Positions 16,869-27,183 of a stretch of 64,000 bases of DNA are shown here, one piece after another. The stretch is taken from contig NZ_CP158367.1 of NCBI RefSeq assembly GCF_040267685.1, positions 2,914,001-2,978,000 on the forward strand, given 5' to 3'. The notes beneath the pieces were generated by a model. That model did not search any database. It was given only the letters and a program-made list of their open reading frames with translations, and had not been told where the DNA came from. The position numbers and the translations under genes were made by a program. This stretch comes from Proteinivorax tanatarense (GTDB lineage Bacteria > Bacillota > Proteinivoracia > Proteinivoracales > Proteinivoracaceae). How positions within the stretch are numbered: the stretch's first letter is position 1; each line of letters begins with the position of its first letter.

Positions 16869-17433
16869 AACAGCATTTTTGCACACCAGTTATTTTATCT
16901 AAAAATGTGACCTCTTTGAAAAGATGTAAAAGTTCAGGAGCTTTTGCCTCGATATCCTTATAACAGCTTCTACATATCTTTTCCCCGATTAAGTTTATAA
17001 GTTTTGGATCTAACCCAACTTCTACAAACCTTTCAGAAAGATCTTTTACAAAAATATGTTCTTCTTCTACAGCGTCATCTGCAGCAACTATTAAGCCTAT
17101 ATCTGTATCATTCTTTTTAGTACTAACTGTTGTAAAATCCAAGTTCTTATCCCTGGCTAAATTAATGTAATCGGCAGCTCTATCTAGGTTAACTTGACGA
17201 TTTAAAATTAACTTTCTTGCCCTTGAATGTTTTATTGAGTCGGTAACTTCAGGATAAGTTCCCGGCTGATGAACCTGATTTATTGTTAGCGCTATAAGCA
17301 CTCTTTCCCTAAACTGACCTAGATAAATTTTTTTTTCATCAGCCTTTATATCATTTACTCCATGCCCTTTTAACAATGCTTGCTCTAAGGGATCTTTAGA
17401 AGTAATCCTTTTAATTTTTTCTTTCTGATCCAA
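16867..17433 (-). CDS. YueI-like protein (DUF1694)
   Basis: 188 residues. The N-terminal part 'YLGQFRERVLIALTINQV' matches the start of YueI/DUF1694, followed by a conserved 'GLIVAADDAVEEEHIFV' block. The family is of unknown function. The C-terminal half has 'KICRSCYKDIEAKAPELL' and ends in CC, giving four cysteines. It starts at TTG and lies 23 bp after atpC, so it may be the last gene of the ATP synthase operon; a terminator closes it. Confidence 0.75.
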   Translation of the reverse strand: MDQKEKIKRITSKDPLEQALLKGHGVNDIKADEKKIYLGQFRERVLIALTINQVHQPGTYPEVTDSIKHSRARKLILNRQVNLDRAADYINLARDKNLDFTTVSTKKNDTDIGLIVAADDAVEEEHIFVKDLSERFVEVGLDPKLINLIGEKICRSCYKDIEAKAPELLHLFKEVTFLDKITGVQKCC

Positions 17434-17456
17434 CTAGCAAAGCACCCCCAAAAATT

Positions 17457-17858
17457 CTATTTATCCTTTTCAACCACTTCTATACGATTTAAAGCTCTTT
17501 TCAAAGCCACTTCAGCTTTTTTGACATCTGTATCTCTATCTGGGTTTTTTAAACGTTCTTCTGCTCTTTCCTTAGCTTCTTTAGCCCGCTGTATATTAAT
17601 TTCTTCTGGGGTTTCTGCAGTCTCTACTAAAACCATAGTTTTTTCTTTGCTAACCTCTAAAATCCCACCACCAATGGCAATATATTCTTTCTTTCCATCC
17701 TTTTTTATACATAGCTGATCAATAGCTAAGGGAGTTACAATGGGCGTGTGGTTTGCCATAATACCTATATCGCCGTCAATTGCCTTAGCTATAATCATAT
17801 CTACTTCATCTGAATAAACCTTTTTTTCTGGCGTAACCAATTCAAAAAGAAAATTCAT
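17457..17858 (-). CDS. atpC: ATP synthase F1 epsilon subunit
   Basis: About 133 residues. The N-terminal beta-sandwich ('FELVTPEKKVYSDEVDMIIA', 'GDIGIMANHTPIVTPLAI') is followed by a C-terminal helical hairpin rich in Lys/Glu. It forms the central stalk with gamma and restrains ATP hydrolysis. I chose the ATG at 17858, which has AGGTG 6 nt upstream and lies just inside the atpD stop region. Confidence 0.95.
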   Translation of the reverse strand: MNFLFELVTPEKKVYSDEVDMIIAKAIDGDIGIMANHTPIVTPLAIDQLCIKKDGKKEYIAIGGGILEVSKEKTMVLVETAETPEEINIQRAKEAKERAEERLKNPDRDTDVKKAEVALKRALNRIEVVEKDK

Positions 17859-17867
17859 AGGACTCAC

Positions 17868-19280
<1,413 letters not shown>

Positions 19281-20120
19281 CTAATCTAAAGCTTGTGCAC
19301 CACTAACTATTTCAATCAACTCTTGAGTTATCGAAGCCTGTCTAGCTTTGTTAAAGGACAGGGTTAACTCATGGATCATGTCAGAAGCATTATCTGTTGC
19401 AGAACCCATGGCTGTCATTCTCGCACCATGCTCCGATGCTTTAGATTCAACAAGGCTTCGGTAAATTCTACCTGTTAAATACTTTGGTATCAAAGTATCC
19501 AGCACTTGTTGAGCACTAGGTTCATATAGATACACGTTATCTTTACCGTCATTTTCATTATTTTCTACAGGAATTAATTTATCAAGAACAACATTCTGTT
19601 GCATAGCATTTATAAACTCAGTATAAATAATGTTAAGTTCGCTAAATACTCCCTGCTCCAAAAGTTGACTGGCCGTTTCAAAAATACTGCGAGCTTGATT
19701 ATAGCTTGGTAAATCTCCGATATCAGTAAACTCCGCCACAATATTATAATCTTGCCTTTTTAGCGCCTCTTTTCCCTTTTTGCCTACCGCTATCATGTAG
19801 CAATTATCTTTATCTATAGTTAGAGCCTTTTTAATTACATTGGTGTTATATCCTCCACAAAGGCCTCTATCGGCAGTTATTAATATGTATCCAGGTTTAC
19901 CTTCTTGAGATGGTTGTAATAATTTATGCTGCACGTCTCCTCCAGCTGTTAACACCCTGCCTGCTAGTTCTTTTAAGCTCTTTTCATAGGGTCGAGTAGC
20001 ATAGGCTAAAGACTGGGCTTTCCTAAGCTTTGAGGCGGCAACCATCTCCATAGCTTTAGTAATCTGCTGAGTATTTTTGACAGTCTTTATTCTTCTTTTT
20101 ATATCCCGGATTCCTTGCAT
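19281..20120 (-). CDS. atpG: ATP synthase F1 gamma subunit
   Basis: 279 residues. The N-terminal helix 'IRDIKRRIKTVKNTQQITKA' and 'MEMVAASKLRKAQ' and the C-terminal helix 'GARMTAMGSATDNASDMI' form the rotating shaft. It begins directly after atpA and abuts atpD. Confidence 0.96.
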   Translation of the reverse strand: MQGIRDIKRRIKTVKNTQQITKAMEMVAASKLRKAQSLAYATRPYEKSLKELAGRVLTAGGDVQHKLLQPSQEGKPGYILITADRGLCGGYNTNVIKKALTIDKDNCYMIAVGKKGKEALKRQDYNIVAEFTDIGDLPSYNQARSIFETASQLLEQGVFSELNIIYTEFINAMQQNVVLDKLIPVENNENDGKDNVYLYEPSAQQVLDTLIPKYLTGRIYRSLVESKASEHGARMTAMGSATDNASDMIHELTLSFNKARQASITQELIEIVSGAQALD

Positions 20121-20146
20121 AGCATCACCTCTTTACCGGTTGCTTA

Positions 20147-21658
20147 TTACTTAAAAGTTTTTTTAAACTTTTCAATAGCTTCTTTTAATTGAACTTCATG
20201 AGAATCAGTTATCTTGCCTTCTTCTATAATCCCATTTAAAAGGCCGTCGTAACTTTGGTTCATGAATTTTATAAATTCTTCTTCAAACTCTTTAATTTGC
20301 TCCGTCTTTAAGTCATCAAGATGCCCGTTTACACCAGCATATATGATCAGTACTTGGTCAATTACAGACATTGGTTGATATTGACCTTGCTTCAAAATCT
20401 CAGTTAGGCGTTCTCCTCTAGATAACTTTTGTTGTGTCGCTTTATCCAAATCAGAGCCGAATTGAGCAAAAGCTGCCAACTCTTTATATTGAGCTAAGTC
20501 TAACCTCAGAGTTCCTGCTACCTGTTTCATGGCCTTAATCTGCGCACTACCACCAACCCTTGATACAGATAATCCTACATTTATTGCTGGCCTTACACCT
20601 GAGTGAAATAGGTCACCCTCCAAGAAAATCTGCCCATCGGTTATAGAAATTACATTGGTAGGTATGTAAGCAGATACATCACCGGCCTGAGTTTCTATTA
20701 TTGGCAATGCTGTTATCGAACCAGCACCTTCTTCATCATTTAATTTAGCTGCTCTTTCTAATAACCTTGAGTGAAGATAGAAAACATCCCCAGGGTAGGC
20801 CTCTCTACCTGGCGGTCTTCTTAACAGTAAGGAAAGTTCTCTATAAGCTGCTGCATGCTTTGTCAAATCATCATATACAACCAATACATGCTTTCCTTTA
20901 TGCATAAGTTCTTCCGCAATTGCTGTACCGGCATATGGAGCTAAGTATAAAAGCGGAGCTGGATCAGAAGCAGTTGCACTTACTACCACAGTATAGTCCA
21001 TGGCTCCAGCGTCTTCTAGCCTGTTTATAACCCCAGCTACAGTGGAGTTTTTTTGGCCAACTGCTACATAAACACATATTACATCTGTGTCTTTCTGATT
21101 TAGAATGGTATCAACAGCTACTGCTGTCTTTCCCGTCCCTCTATCACCAATGATAAGCTCTCTTTGTCCTCTGCCTATAGGCACCATCGAATCAATGGCT
21201 TTTAGACCTGTTTGTAACGGTTCGTGTACACTTTTTCTAGCCATAACACCCGGCGCTTTTCTTTCAACAGGCCTGTGATTTTCTGCAGAAACTGGCCCTT
21301 TGCCATCTAATGCTTGACCTAAAGGATTTACAACTCTACCAACCATTTCATCTCCAACAGGTACTTCCACTATGCGGTTAGTCCTTTTAACAACATCTCC
21401 TTCTTTGATTGCATTAAAAGGCCCTAGGATTATAGCTCCTACGTTATCTTCTTCAAGATTTTGTGCCATACCATAGACATCACCGGGAAATAACAACAAT
21501 TCACCAGCCATCACCTGATCTAGACCATGTATTCTAGCTATCCCATCACCTACATGAATAACAGTACCGGTGTCAACTACTTCAATTCGCCCCTGAAATT
21601 GCTCAATTTGTTTTTTAATAACCGAGCTTATTTCATCCGGTCTTAAGTTTGTATTCAT
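20147..21658 (-). CDS. atpA: ATP synthase F1 alpha subunit
   Basis: 503 residues with a nucleotide-binding P-loop '[15 protein letters not shown]' and the alpha-specific '[17 protein letters not shown]' signature. It is the non-catalytic nucleotide-binding subunit that alternates with beta in the F1 ring. GAGGTGAG precedes the ATG. Length is as expected. Confidence 0.97.
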   Translation of the reverse strand: MNTNLRPDEISSVIKKQIEQFQGRIEVVDTGTVIHVGDGIARIHGLDQVMAGELLLFPGDVYGMAQNLEEDNVGAIILGPFNAIKEGDVVKRTNRIVEVPVGDEMVGRVVNPLGQALDGKGPVSAENHRPVERKAPGVMARKSVHEPLQTGLKAIDSMVPIGRGQRELIIGDRGTGKTAVAVDTILNQKDTDVICVYVAVGQKNSTVAGVINRLEDAGAMDYTVVVSATASDPAPLLYLAPYAGTAIAEELMHKGKHVLVVYDDLTKHAAAYRELSLLLRRPPGREAYPGDVFYLHSRLLERAAKLNDEEGAGSITALPIIETQAGDVSAYIPTNVISITDGQIFLEGDLFHSGVRPAINVGLSVSRVGGSAQIKAMKQVAGTLRLDLAQYKELAAFAQFGSDLDKATQQKLSRGERLTEILKQGQYQPMSVIDQVLIIYAGVNGHLDDLKTEQIKEFEEEFIKFMNQSYDGLLNGIIEEGKITDSHEVQLKEAIEKFKKTFK

Positions 21659-21679
21659 ATTTACTCACCTCATTTACAG

Positions 21680-22225
21680 TTACTTAATTTGTGCGTTAAC
21701 TAACGATTGTTCAAGGAGCTTAAGACGGCTTTTTACACTGCCATCTATAATTTTGTTACCTATCTTTATTATCATGCCACCAATTAATTCTTCTTTTACT
21801 TCTGTGGATAACATAACTTCTTTTCCTGTAATAGAGGAAATCCTTTCTTTAGTGTTATCCAGCTGTCCTTTATTTAACTTTTGAGCCGATTGAACTTTTA
21901 CCTTAACCAAGCCCTTATAGTCTTCAAAGTTTTTGATATATAATAAACAACATTCCTTTAACTGCTCAGCTCTTCCTTTAGCGACCAACAATTTCATGAA
22001 GTTTAATGTATGCTCATTTATGCTTCCTTGAAAACTTTCTGTTATAAGCTCGTTTTTTTTCTCTTTTGTAATGTTAGGGGTTGTAAGAAACCGAACAACG
22101 CTTTTTTCTTGTTTTAAGAAATCAGCTATTCCACGGCAATCATTATAAATATCCTCCAAAAGGCTATGTTCAAGGGCTAAATCAAATAATGCCTTAGAGT
22201 AACGTTTAGCTATTATCTTGCTCAT
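21680..22225 (-). CDS. atpH: ATP synthase delta subunit
   Basis: 181 residues with 'AKRYSKALFDLALEH' at the N-terminus and the C-terminal 'SSITGKEVMLSTEVKEELIG', followed by 'GGMIIKIGNKIIDGSV', the OSCP/delta signature. It joins the F1 head to the peripheral stalk. The gene overlaps the end of atpF by 20 nt, indicating coupled translation. Confidence 0.95.
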   Translation of the reverse strand: MSKIIAKRYSKALFDLALEHSLLEDIYNDCRGIADFLKQEKSVVRFLTTPNITKEKKNELITESFQGSINEHTLNFMKLLVAKGRAEQLKECCLLYIKNFEDYKGLVKVKVQSAQKLNKGQLDNTKERISSITGKEVMLSTEVKEELIGGMIIKIGNKIIDGSVKSRLKLLEQSLVNAQIK

Positions 22226-22709
22226 AAGCTTCCCCCATTCCTTCGATAACCTCAGAAACTAATCTGTTGCTTTCTTCAGTACTCATGGAATGTTTAACAA
22301 TTTTTTCCGCTACGTTTATAGACATGGTGGAGATTTCATCCTTTAATTGAGCAATAGCTTTGTTTCTTTCAAGCTCAATTTCATGTCTTGCTCTTTTTAA
22401 TAACTTGTTATGTTCTTTTTTACCTTCCTCTATTAACTCTTCTTGCTTTTCTTGGCCTTTTTTGACAGCCTCATCTATTATTGATTGGGCTTTTTCCGAG
22501 GCCTTAGCCATTTTTTCTTCAAACTCTTTTTGTGTTTGCTCAGCATCTTTTCTTTTGGCTTCTGCTGTTTCGATATCCCTTTTAATTCGTTGGGAACGAT
22601 CATCTAACACTTTATTAACTGGTTTAAATAACAGCCATCTTAAAAGTAGATAGATAATTATAACATTGATGAAAATAAACAGAATACTTTCTGGTAAAAA
22701 ATCTAACAC
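22206..22709 (-). CDS. atpF: ATP synthase F0 b subunit
   Basis: 167 residues: one N-terminal membrane helix ('ILFIFINVIIIYLLLRWLLF') and a long charged coiled coil, the peripheral stalk. It starts at GTG behind GGGAGGG and overlaps atpH. Confidence 0.95.
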   Translation of the reverse strand: MLDFLPESILFIFINVIIIYLLLRWLLFKPVNKVLDDRSQRIKRDIETAEAKRKDAEQTQKEFEEKMAKASEKAQSIIDEAVKKGQEKQEELIEEGKKEHNKLLKRARHEIELERNKAIAQLKDEISTMSINVAEKIVKHSMSTEESNRLVSEVIEGMGEAYEQDNS

Positions 22710-22752
22710 CAGTTAGCCCTCCCTTCTATCAGGTAAAACTATATATAATAAT

Positions 22753-22816
22753 AACATCTTTTTGTAAGATGTTTTCTAAATTTACAAAAGGGGAAAATGG
22801 CACGAGACCTTTTCCC
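22753..22816 (-). other. Two hairpins in the atpE-atpF intergenic region
   Basis: AACATCT/AGATGTT (22753-22773) and GGGGAAAA/TTTTCCCC (about 22791-22816) are inverted repeats. On the minus strand the second is followed by TTTTG. In an operon whose c subunit is needed in excess, such hairpins often stabilise or attenuate the transcript after atpE (known in other bacteria; inference here). Confidence 0.5.
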
Positions 22817-22838
22817 CAAAGGTATTTTACCAAATTTC

Positions 22839-23096
<258 letters not shown>

Positions 23097-23126
23097 CTAT
23101 CCCTCCTTTCAAGTTGTCTTTGCAGT

Positions 23127-23813
23127 TTATTCTGCTTCAGATTCCATTGCCAACGCAATAAACACCATTGTTAGCATAACAAATATAAATGATTGTAGTA
23201 AACCTGCAAATAAATCAAAATATAGATGACCTATAACAGGTATTCCAATGGCTAAGTTGCCTAATGCACCATAAATAAGAGCTAATATAATTGTGCCTGC
23301 AAATACATTACCAAATAAACGAAACGCCAGAGAAACTGGTTTTGATAATTCACTTATAACATTTAATGGCAAAAACAAGATTATTGGAGCTCCTAAACCC
23401 TTAATATGGTCAAAACCTTTTTCTTTAAGACCATAGTAATGTATTAGCACAAAAGTCATAAGCGCAAGGGTTACAGTAGTATTAATATCAGCTGTAGGAG
23501 GAAACAGTCCAAACAACCCTGATATATTTGCAATCCCAATAAAAATCAATAAAAACCCCATATAGGGAGCAAAACCCACTTTATTTTCTCCCATATTTGT
23601 TTTAACCATATTATTGATTGACTCGACAACAAATTCAGCAAAATCCTTTGCTCTGCTAGGCTGGTCACTTAATACCTTTGAGCGAAAATATGCGGCAATT
23701 ATAATAATTACGGCGCTGACAATCCACATGGAAATTATTGTTTCAGTAATCTGTAGTCTTCCAATTTCAAAAACTGTTTGGGGCCCTTCAAGCAATTTAT
23801 CCATTTGATCCAA
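23127..23813 (-). CDS. atpB: ATP synthase F0 a subunit
   Basis: 228 residues with five to six membrane helices. The essential Arg is in 'KPVSLAFRLFGNVFAGTIIL'. It forms the ion half-channels facing the c-ring. It starts at TTG behind AGGGGTG; an ATG three codons later is also possible. Confidence 0.95.
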   Translation of the reverse strand: MDQMDKLLEGPQTVFEIGRLQITETIISMWIVSAVIIIIAAYFRSKVLSDQPSRAKDFAEFVVESINNMVKTNMGENKVGFAPYMGFLLIFIGIANISGLFGLFPPTADINTTVTLALMTFVLIHYYGLKEKGFDHIKGLGAPIILFLPLNVISELSKPVSLAFRLFGNVFAGTIILALIYGALGNLAIGIPVIGHLYFDLFAGLLQSFIFVMLTMVFIALAMESEAE

Positions 23814-23855
23814 CGTTCTTTCACCCCTTTCGCATCATAAATAGTTTGTTGCTTT

Positions 23856-24263
23856 TTAAATTTTTCTATTCCCATCTTTCCAATCAGCAACCTTTTGTTT
23901 AAAGCTATGGTAGATTCCTGCTAACAATATAACATATTTAACTAAAAGTAATCCTATTGCTGTTGCAAAAAAAGAAATAGCATCGTTTGTAAATCCCAGC
24001 GCTAAAATTCCTATAGTTAGTATGGAACGTATAAAGCTATGTACTACCCACCAAAACTTTTGTGGCCCTTCTTTATCTAGAAGTATCGTTACACTTATAG
24101 ACATTATACCAAAGTTTGCTATCGCCATAAACCCTCCCAGCAAAATTCCGTATACCATATCCATTTGGTGTTGTAAAGCCAATATAATAACGAGTATTGC
24201 CAGTACTATTAGGGTGGAAAGCGAAACTTTTTGAAATGTTTTCTTTGCTAACAGTGGCAGCAT
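23856..24263 (-). CDS. atpI: ATP synthase subunit I-like protein
   Basis: 135 residues with four membrane segments, at the usual place between atpZ and atpB. AtpI assists c-ring assembly in some bacteria. AGGAGG precedes the ATG. The sequence is poorly conserved, so the call rests mainly on topology and position. Confidence 0.82.
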   Translation of the reverse strand: MLPLLAKKTFQKVSLSTLIVLAILVIILALQHQMDMVYGILLGGFMAIANFGIMSISVTILLDKEGPQKFWWVVHSFIRSILTIGILALGFTNDAISFFATAIGLLLVKYVILLAGIYHSFKQKVADWKDGNRKI

Positions 24264-24278
24264 AGTGCCACCTCCTAC

Positions 24279-24494
24279 CTACTTTAAAATTTTCATTATT
24301 GTGACGTAGACAGACGAAAAACCTGCTATGACTCCACCAACTATTGGAATAATAAGTAAGATCAAGTTGTTTGTTAAGCTTTGCAGAAAAAAACCAATAT
24401 AGTACCCTATCAAAGCACATATAGATATTTGAAGTCCCACAAAGGTTAACAAGGAGAAGTATTTTAGCACTTGTATGATATCGTTATTTTTCAC
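24279..24494 (-). CDS. atpZ: AtpZ/AtpQ-like small membrane protein
   Basis: 71 residues with two membrane helices ('LLTFVGLQISICALIGYYIG' and 'LILLIIPIVGGVIAGFSSVY'). This small protein starts many Firmicute atp operons and has been linked to Mg2+/Ca2+ uptake or c-ring assembly. It starts at GTG behind GGGGTGGAG, 15 bp upstream of atpI, and is probably the first gene of the operon. Confidence 0.8.
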   Translation of the reverse strand: MKNNDIIQVLKYFSLLTFVGLQISICALIGYYIGFFLQSLTNNLILLIIPIVGGVIAGFSSVYVTIMKILK

Positions 24495-24568
24495 GTCTCC
24501 ACCCCGTCATTATACATTATACTCAACAATAAAACAATATTTTTCCAACAAGATAAACTCTTTGAAGT

Positions 24569-25378
24569 TTAAATGGTTAAAATTTCTCTTGCTTGTTCTG
24601 GTGTAGCTACAGGACGGTCTAAAATACCTGCTAAACTTTTTATTCTATCAACTAATTGGCTGTTGGACTTAGCCAGCTCTCCTTTTCTATAGAATATATT
24701 GTCTTCAAATCCAACTCTTACATTGCCTCCTAAAAGAATGGCTAAGTTTGCCATCGGAAGTTGATGTCTACCGATCCCTGCTACAGTCCAAGTTGCATTG
24801 TCGGGAATCTTTTTGGTTAAGAACATCAATTCGTCAAACCCTGCTGGCATAGCTCCTGGAACCCCTAACACAAAATCAAAGTGTAGTGGTTCTTCTACAA
24901 GGCCTTTTTTAACTAAAACCATAGCGTTATTTATCATGCCAGGCTCGAAAACTTCTATTTCTGGCTTTACGTTATATTTTTTCATATCTTTGGCGAAACT
25001 TTCTAGATAATTGTATGGGTTATAAAATACCTCTTTACCAAAATTTACAGTGCCCGTTGATAGGGTAGCCATCTCCGGTTTTAACTTTAATGGAGCTGCT
25101 CTTTCTTCTAGTGGAGTACCCACGGCTCCTCCAGTGGATATTTGTATTATTGGGTTGCATCTTTTTTTAATTTCGTTAATAGTTTCTTCAAAAATTTCTA
25201 CAGATTGTGTCGGTTTTCCATCTTTATCCCTAACATGAAGATGGATAATAGAAGCTCCACTTTGCACGCATTTGTAAGCATCTTCACCGATTTCTTTTGG
25301 AGTTGTAGGGAGGTTGGGATTTTGCTCTTTAGTGGTCTCTGCCCCAACTAGTGCTGCAGTAATTATTAATGGTTTCAC
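24569..25378 (-). CDS. kce: 3-keto-5-aminohexanoate cleavage enzyme
   Basis: About 269 residues of the BKACE/DUF849 family. It condenses 3-keto-5-aminohexanoate with acetyl-CoA, giving acetoacetate and 3-aminobutyryl-CoA in lysine fermentation. Conserved metal and substrate motifs include 'GASIIHLHVRDKDGKPTQ', 'ISTGG' and 'EIEVFEPGMI'. I chose the second GTG (25378), which has AGGTG 6 nt upstream. The gene follows kal, whose product consumes the kce product, so they work in sequence. Confidence 0.92.
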   Translation of the reverse strand: MKPLIITAALVGAETTKEQNPNLPTTPKEIGEDAYKCVQSGASIIHLHVRDKDGKPTQSVEIFEETINEIKKRCNPIIQISTGGAVGTPLEERAAPLKLKPEMATLSTGTVNFGKEVFYNPYNYLESFAKDMKKYNVKPEIEVFEPGMINNAMVLVKKGLVEEPLHFDFVLGVPGAMPAGFDELMFLTKKIPDNATWTVAGIGRHQLPMANLAILLGGNVRVGFEDNIFYRKGELAKSNSQLVDRIKSLAGILDRPVATPEQAREILTI

Positions 25379-25379
25379 T

Positions 25380-25778
25380 TTATTCACCTACCCTTTTATT
25401 TTGCTTATCTTTAGGAACTACGCAGGTTCCCGTAGCTTTACAAACTATTTGAGGCTCAGCTAACACTTCAGCTTGTGAATCATATTTACCATCTTTTACA
25501 GGCGCAATTACTTTCTGAGCTGTAAATTTCATTTTTCTAGAAGTATTGCCTACTTTTATGATTTCCCCATGAGCTTCTATATAGTCACCAGCATAGACAG
25601 GTGCCTTAAACTCTACAGAGTCGTATGCAACAAATAAACCTTCATCACCATCATTCCTTATAAGTAGTTCAGTTGCCACATCTCCAAAAAGAGCCAACAT
25701 CTTTGCTCCATCAACTAATTCTCCTGCATAGTGAGCATCTGATTGATTCATACGCATTCTAATCATTGTCTTTGTCAT
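25380..25778 (-). CDS. kal: 3-aminobutyryl-CoA ammonia-lyase
   Basis: 132 residues of hotdog fold, with '[19 protein letters not shown]' and '[16 protein letters not shown]'. Kal removes ammonia from L-3-aminobutyryl-CoA to give crotonyl-CoA in lysine fermentation. It is directly upstream of kce, with their ends touching. The other pathway genes (kamA, kamD/E, kdd) are not in this window. GGAGG precedes the ATG. Confidence 0.9.
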   Translation of the reverse strand: MTKTMIRMRMNQSDAHYAGELVDGAKMLALFGDVATELLIRNDGDEGLFVAYDSVEFKAPVYAGDYIEAHGEIIKVGNTSRKMKFTAQKVIAPVKDGKYDSQAEVLAEPQIVCKATGTCVVPKDKQNKRVGE

Positions 25779-25794
25779 TATTTTAACCTCCTAT

Positions 25795-27183
25795 TTATGT
25801 TAATTTATATTTTTTTAACTTTCTAACCACACTTGTTTGACTAATACCTAGTTCTTTAGCAATCTCTCTTGTGGTTTTATACCGGTTATAAGTTTTTTCT
25901 AATATTTCTTTTTCATAATTTTGTAGTTGTTGCTGCAGCTCTCCAGAATTACTACTATTAGTACCTTCACTTAACTGTAAATCCTGCTTTGTTACTACTT
26001 TACTTTTGGCTAGCACCGATATTCTTTCCATTAGATTCTCAAGTTCTCTAATATTACCAGGCCATTTATAATCTAGCAAAGCCCCCTTTGCGGTTTCACT
26101 TAACTTTAGTGGCCCTAACTTGCTTTTAACCCTAGAAAGAAAAAATTCTGCTAAAGGAATAATATCTTCCTGTCGTTCCCTTAAAGACGGAACCTTTATC
26201 GGTATAACATTTAGTCTATAATAAAGATCTTGCCTAAAGCTACCTTCCTCTACCATTTTATCCAACTCTTTATTTGTAGCTGCTACAATCCTTACATCTA
26301 TTTGCTTTTCTTGTGAACTGCCAACAGGTTTAATCATTTTAGTTTGAATAAAACGCAAGACTTTTACTTGAAGATGCATAGGCAAATCAGCTACTTCATC
26401 TAATAAAAGTGTACCACCGTTAGCAGCTTCAATTAGTCCAATTTTATTAGAGTCTGCACCGGTAAAAGCTCCCTTTGCAAACCCAAAAAGTTCACTTTCT
26501 AAAAGGTTTTCTGGTATTGCTCCACAATTAATGGGTATAAATGCTCCTTCTCTATTACTGTTATTGTGGATTAATTTAGCGATAACCTCTTTCCCTACTC
26601 CAGACTCACCTGTGATTAACACCGTACTAGAATAGCATGCTACTTGTCTAGCTTTTAGCAATAATTCTTCTAATTTACTGCTCTTTCCAATTATTTTTTT
26701 TTCTTCTTTTTTATCTAACAGTTCCAGCTGTCGTTGAAATTGGGCGTTTTTTTTCTTGCTTTCTTTTAGTTCGGATTTTAATTTATTTAGTTCATCCATA
26801 TCTCTAACTGTGGTAACAATAGTTGCAATTTCTTCACCTTTACCTATTATAGGAGTTCCGGTAATCAATACTTCTTTCCCACTTTTTATTCGATGTAGTA
26901 TGCTTACAGGTCTTTTATGCTTCGCTACTAATAAAGAAACCGACTGGTTACATACCCCTTCTTCTACTAATTCCTTCATATGCCTACCTAAGACATCTTT
27001 CTCCTTAGTATTAGACATTTTTTCCCAAGCCGCGTTAACCTTCAAGGTATTGCAACTACCATCAGTTATATATATACCATCTTGAATAGAATCTAGCAAA
27101 CTACTTATTTCATCATATAGTCCGCTATATGGTTTTTCACCTTTTAAACCTTTGTTTAATATGCTTTGTGAGTTAGCGTTCAT
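25795..27183 (-). CDS. PAS domain-containing sigma54-dependent activator
   Basis: About 462 residues. An N-terminal PAS domain (roughly 25-130), a short coiled coil, then a sigma54 AAA+ domain with Walker A 'GESGVGKEVIAK' and the GAFTGA loop ('GFAKGAFTGADSNKIG'). It ends in a Fis-type helix-turn-helix ('TTREIAKELGISQTSVVRKL'). No receiver domain is seen, so a small ligand sensed by PAS is likely. It sits 16 bp upstream of kal and probably controls lysine catabolism. Start chosen at the ATG at 27183; it overlaps the FtsA-like stop. Confidence 0.9.
   Translation of the reverse strand: MNANSQSILNKGLKGEKPYSGLYDEISSLLDSIQDGIYITDGSCNTLKVNAAWEKMSNTKEKDVLGRHMKELVEEGVCNQSVSLLVAKHKRPVSILHRIKSGKEVLITGTPIIGKGEEIATIVTTVRDMDELNKLKSELKESKKKNAQFQRQLELLDKKEEKKIIGKSSKLEELLLKARQVACYSSTVLITGESGVGKEVIAKLIHNNSNREGAFIPINCGAIPENLLESELFGFAKGAFTGADSNKIGLIEAANGGTLLLDEVADLPMHLQVKVLRFIQTKMIKPVGSSQEKQIDVRIVAATNKELDKMVEEGSFRQDLYYRLNVIPIKVPSLRERQEDIIPLAEFFLSRVKSKLGPLKLSETAKGALLDYKWPGNIRELENLMERISVLAKSKVVTKQDLQLSEGTNSSNSGELQQQLQNYEKEILEKTYNRYKTTREIAKELGISQTSVVRKLKKYKLT

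Noticed and set aside
22710-22838. atpE-atpF intergenic region as a true terminator
   Set aside because: The genes beyond it need the same promoter and the T tract is short; attenuation or mRNA processing is more likely.
24073-24420. Minus-strand frame of 115 codons overlapping atpI and atpZ
   Set aside because: It is in another frame of two clear atp genes and has no family features.
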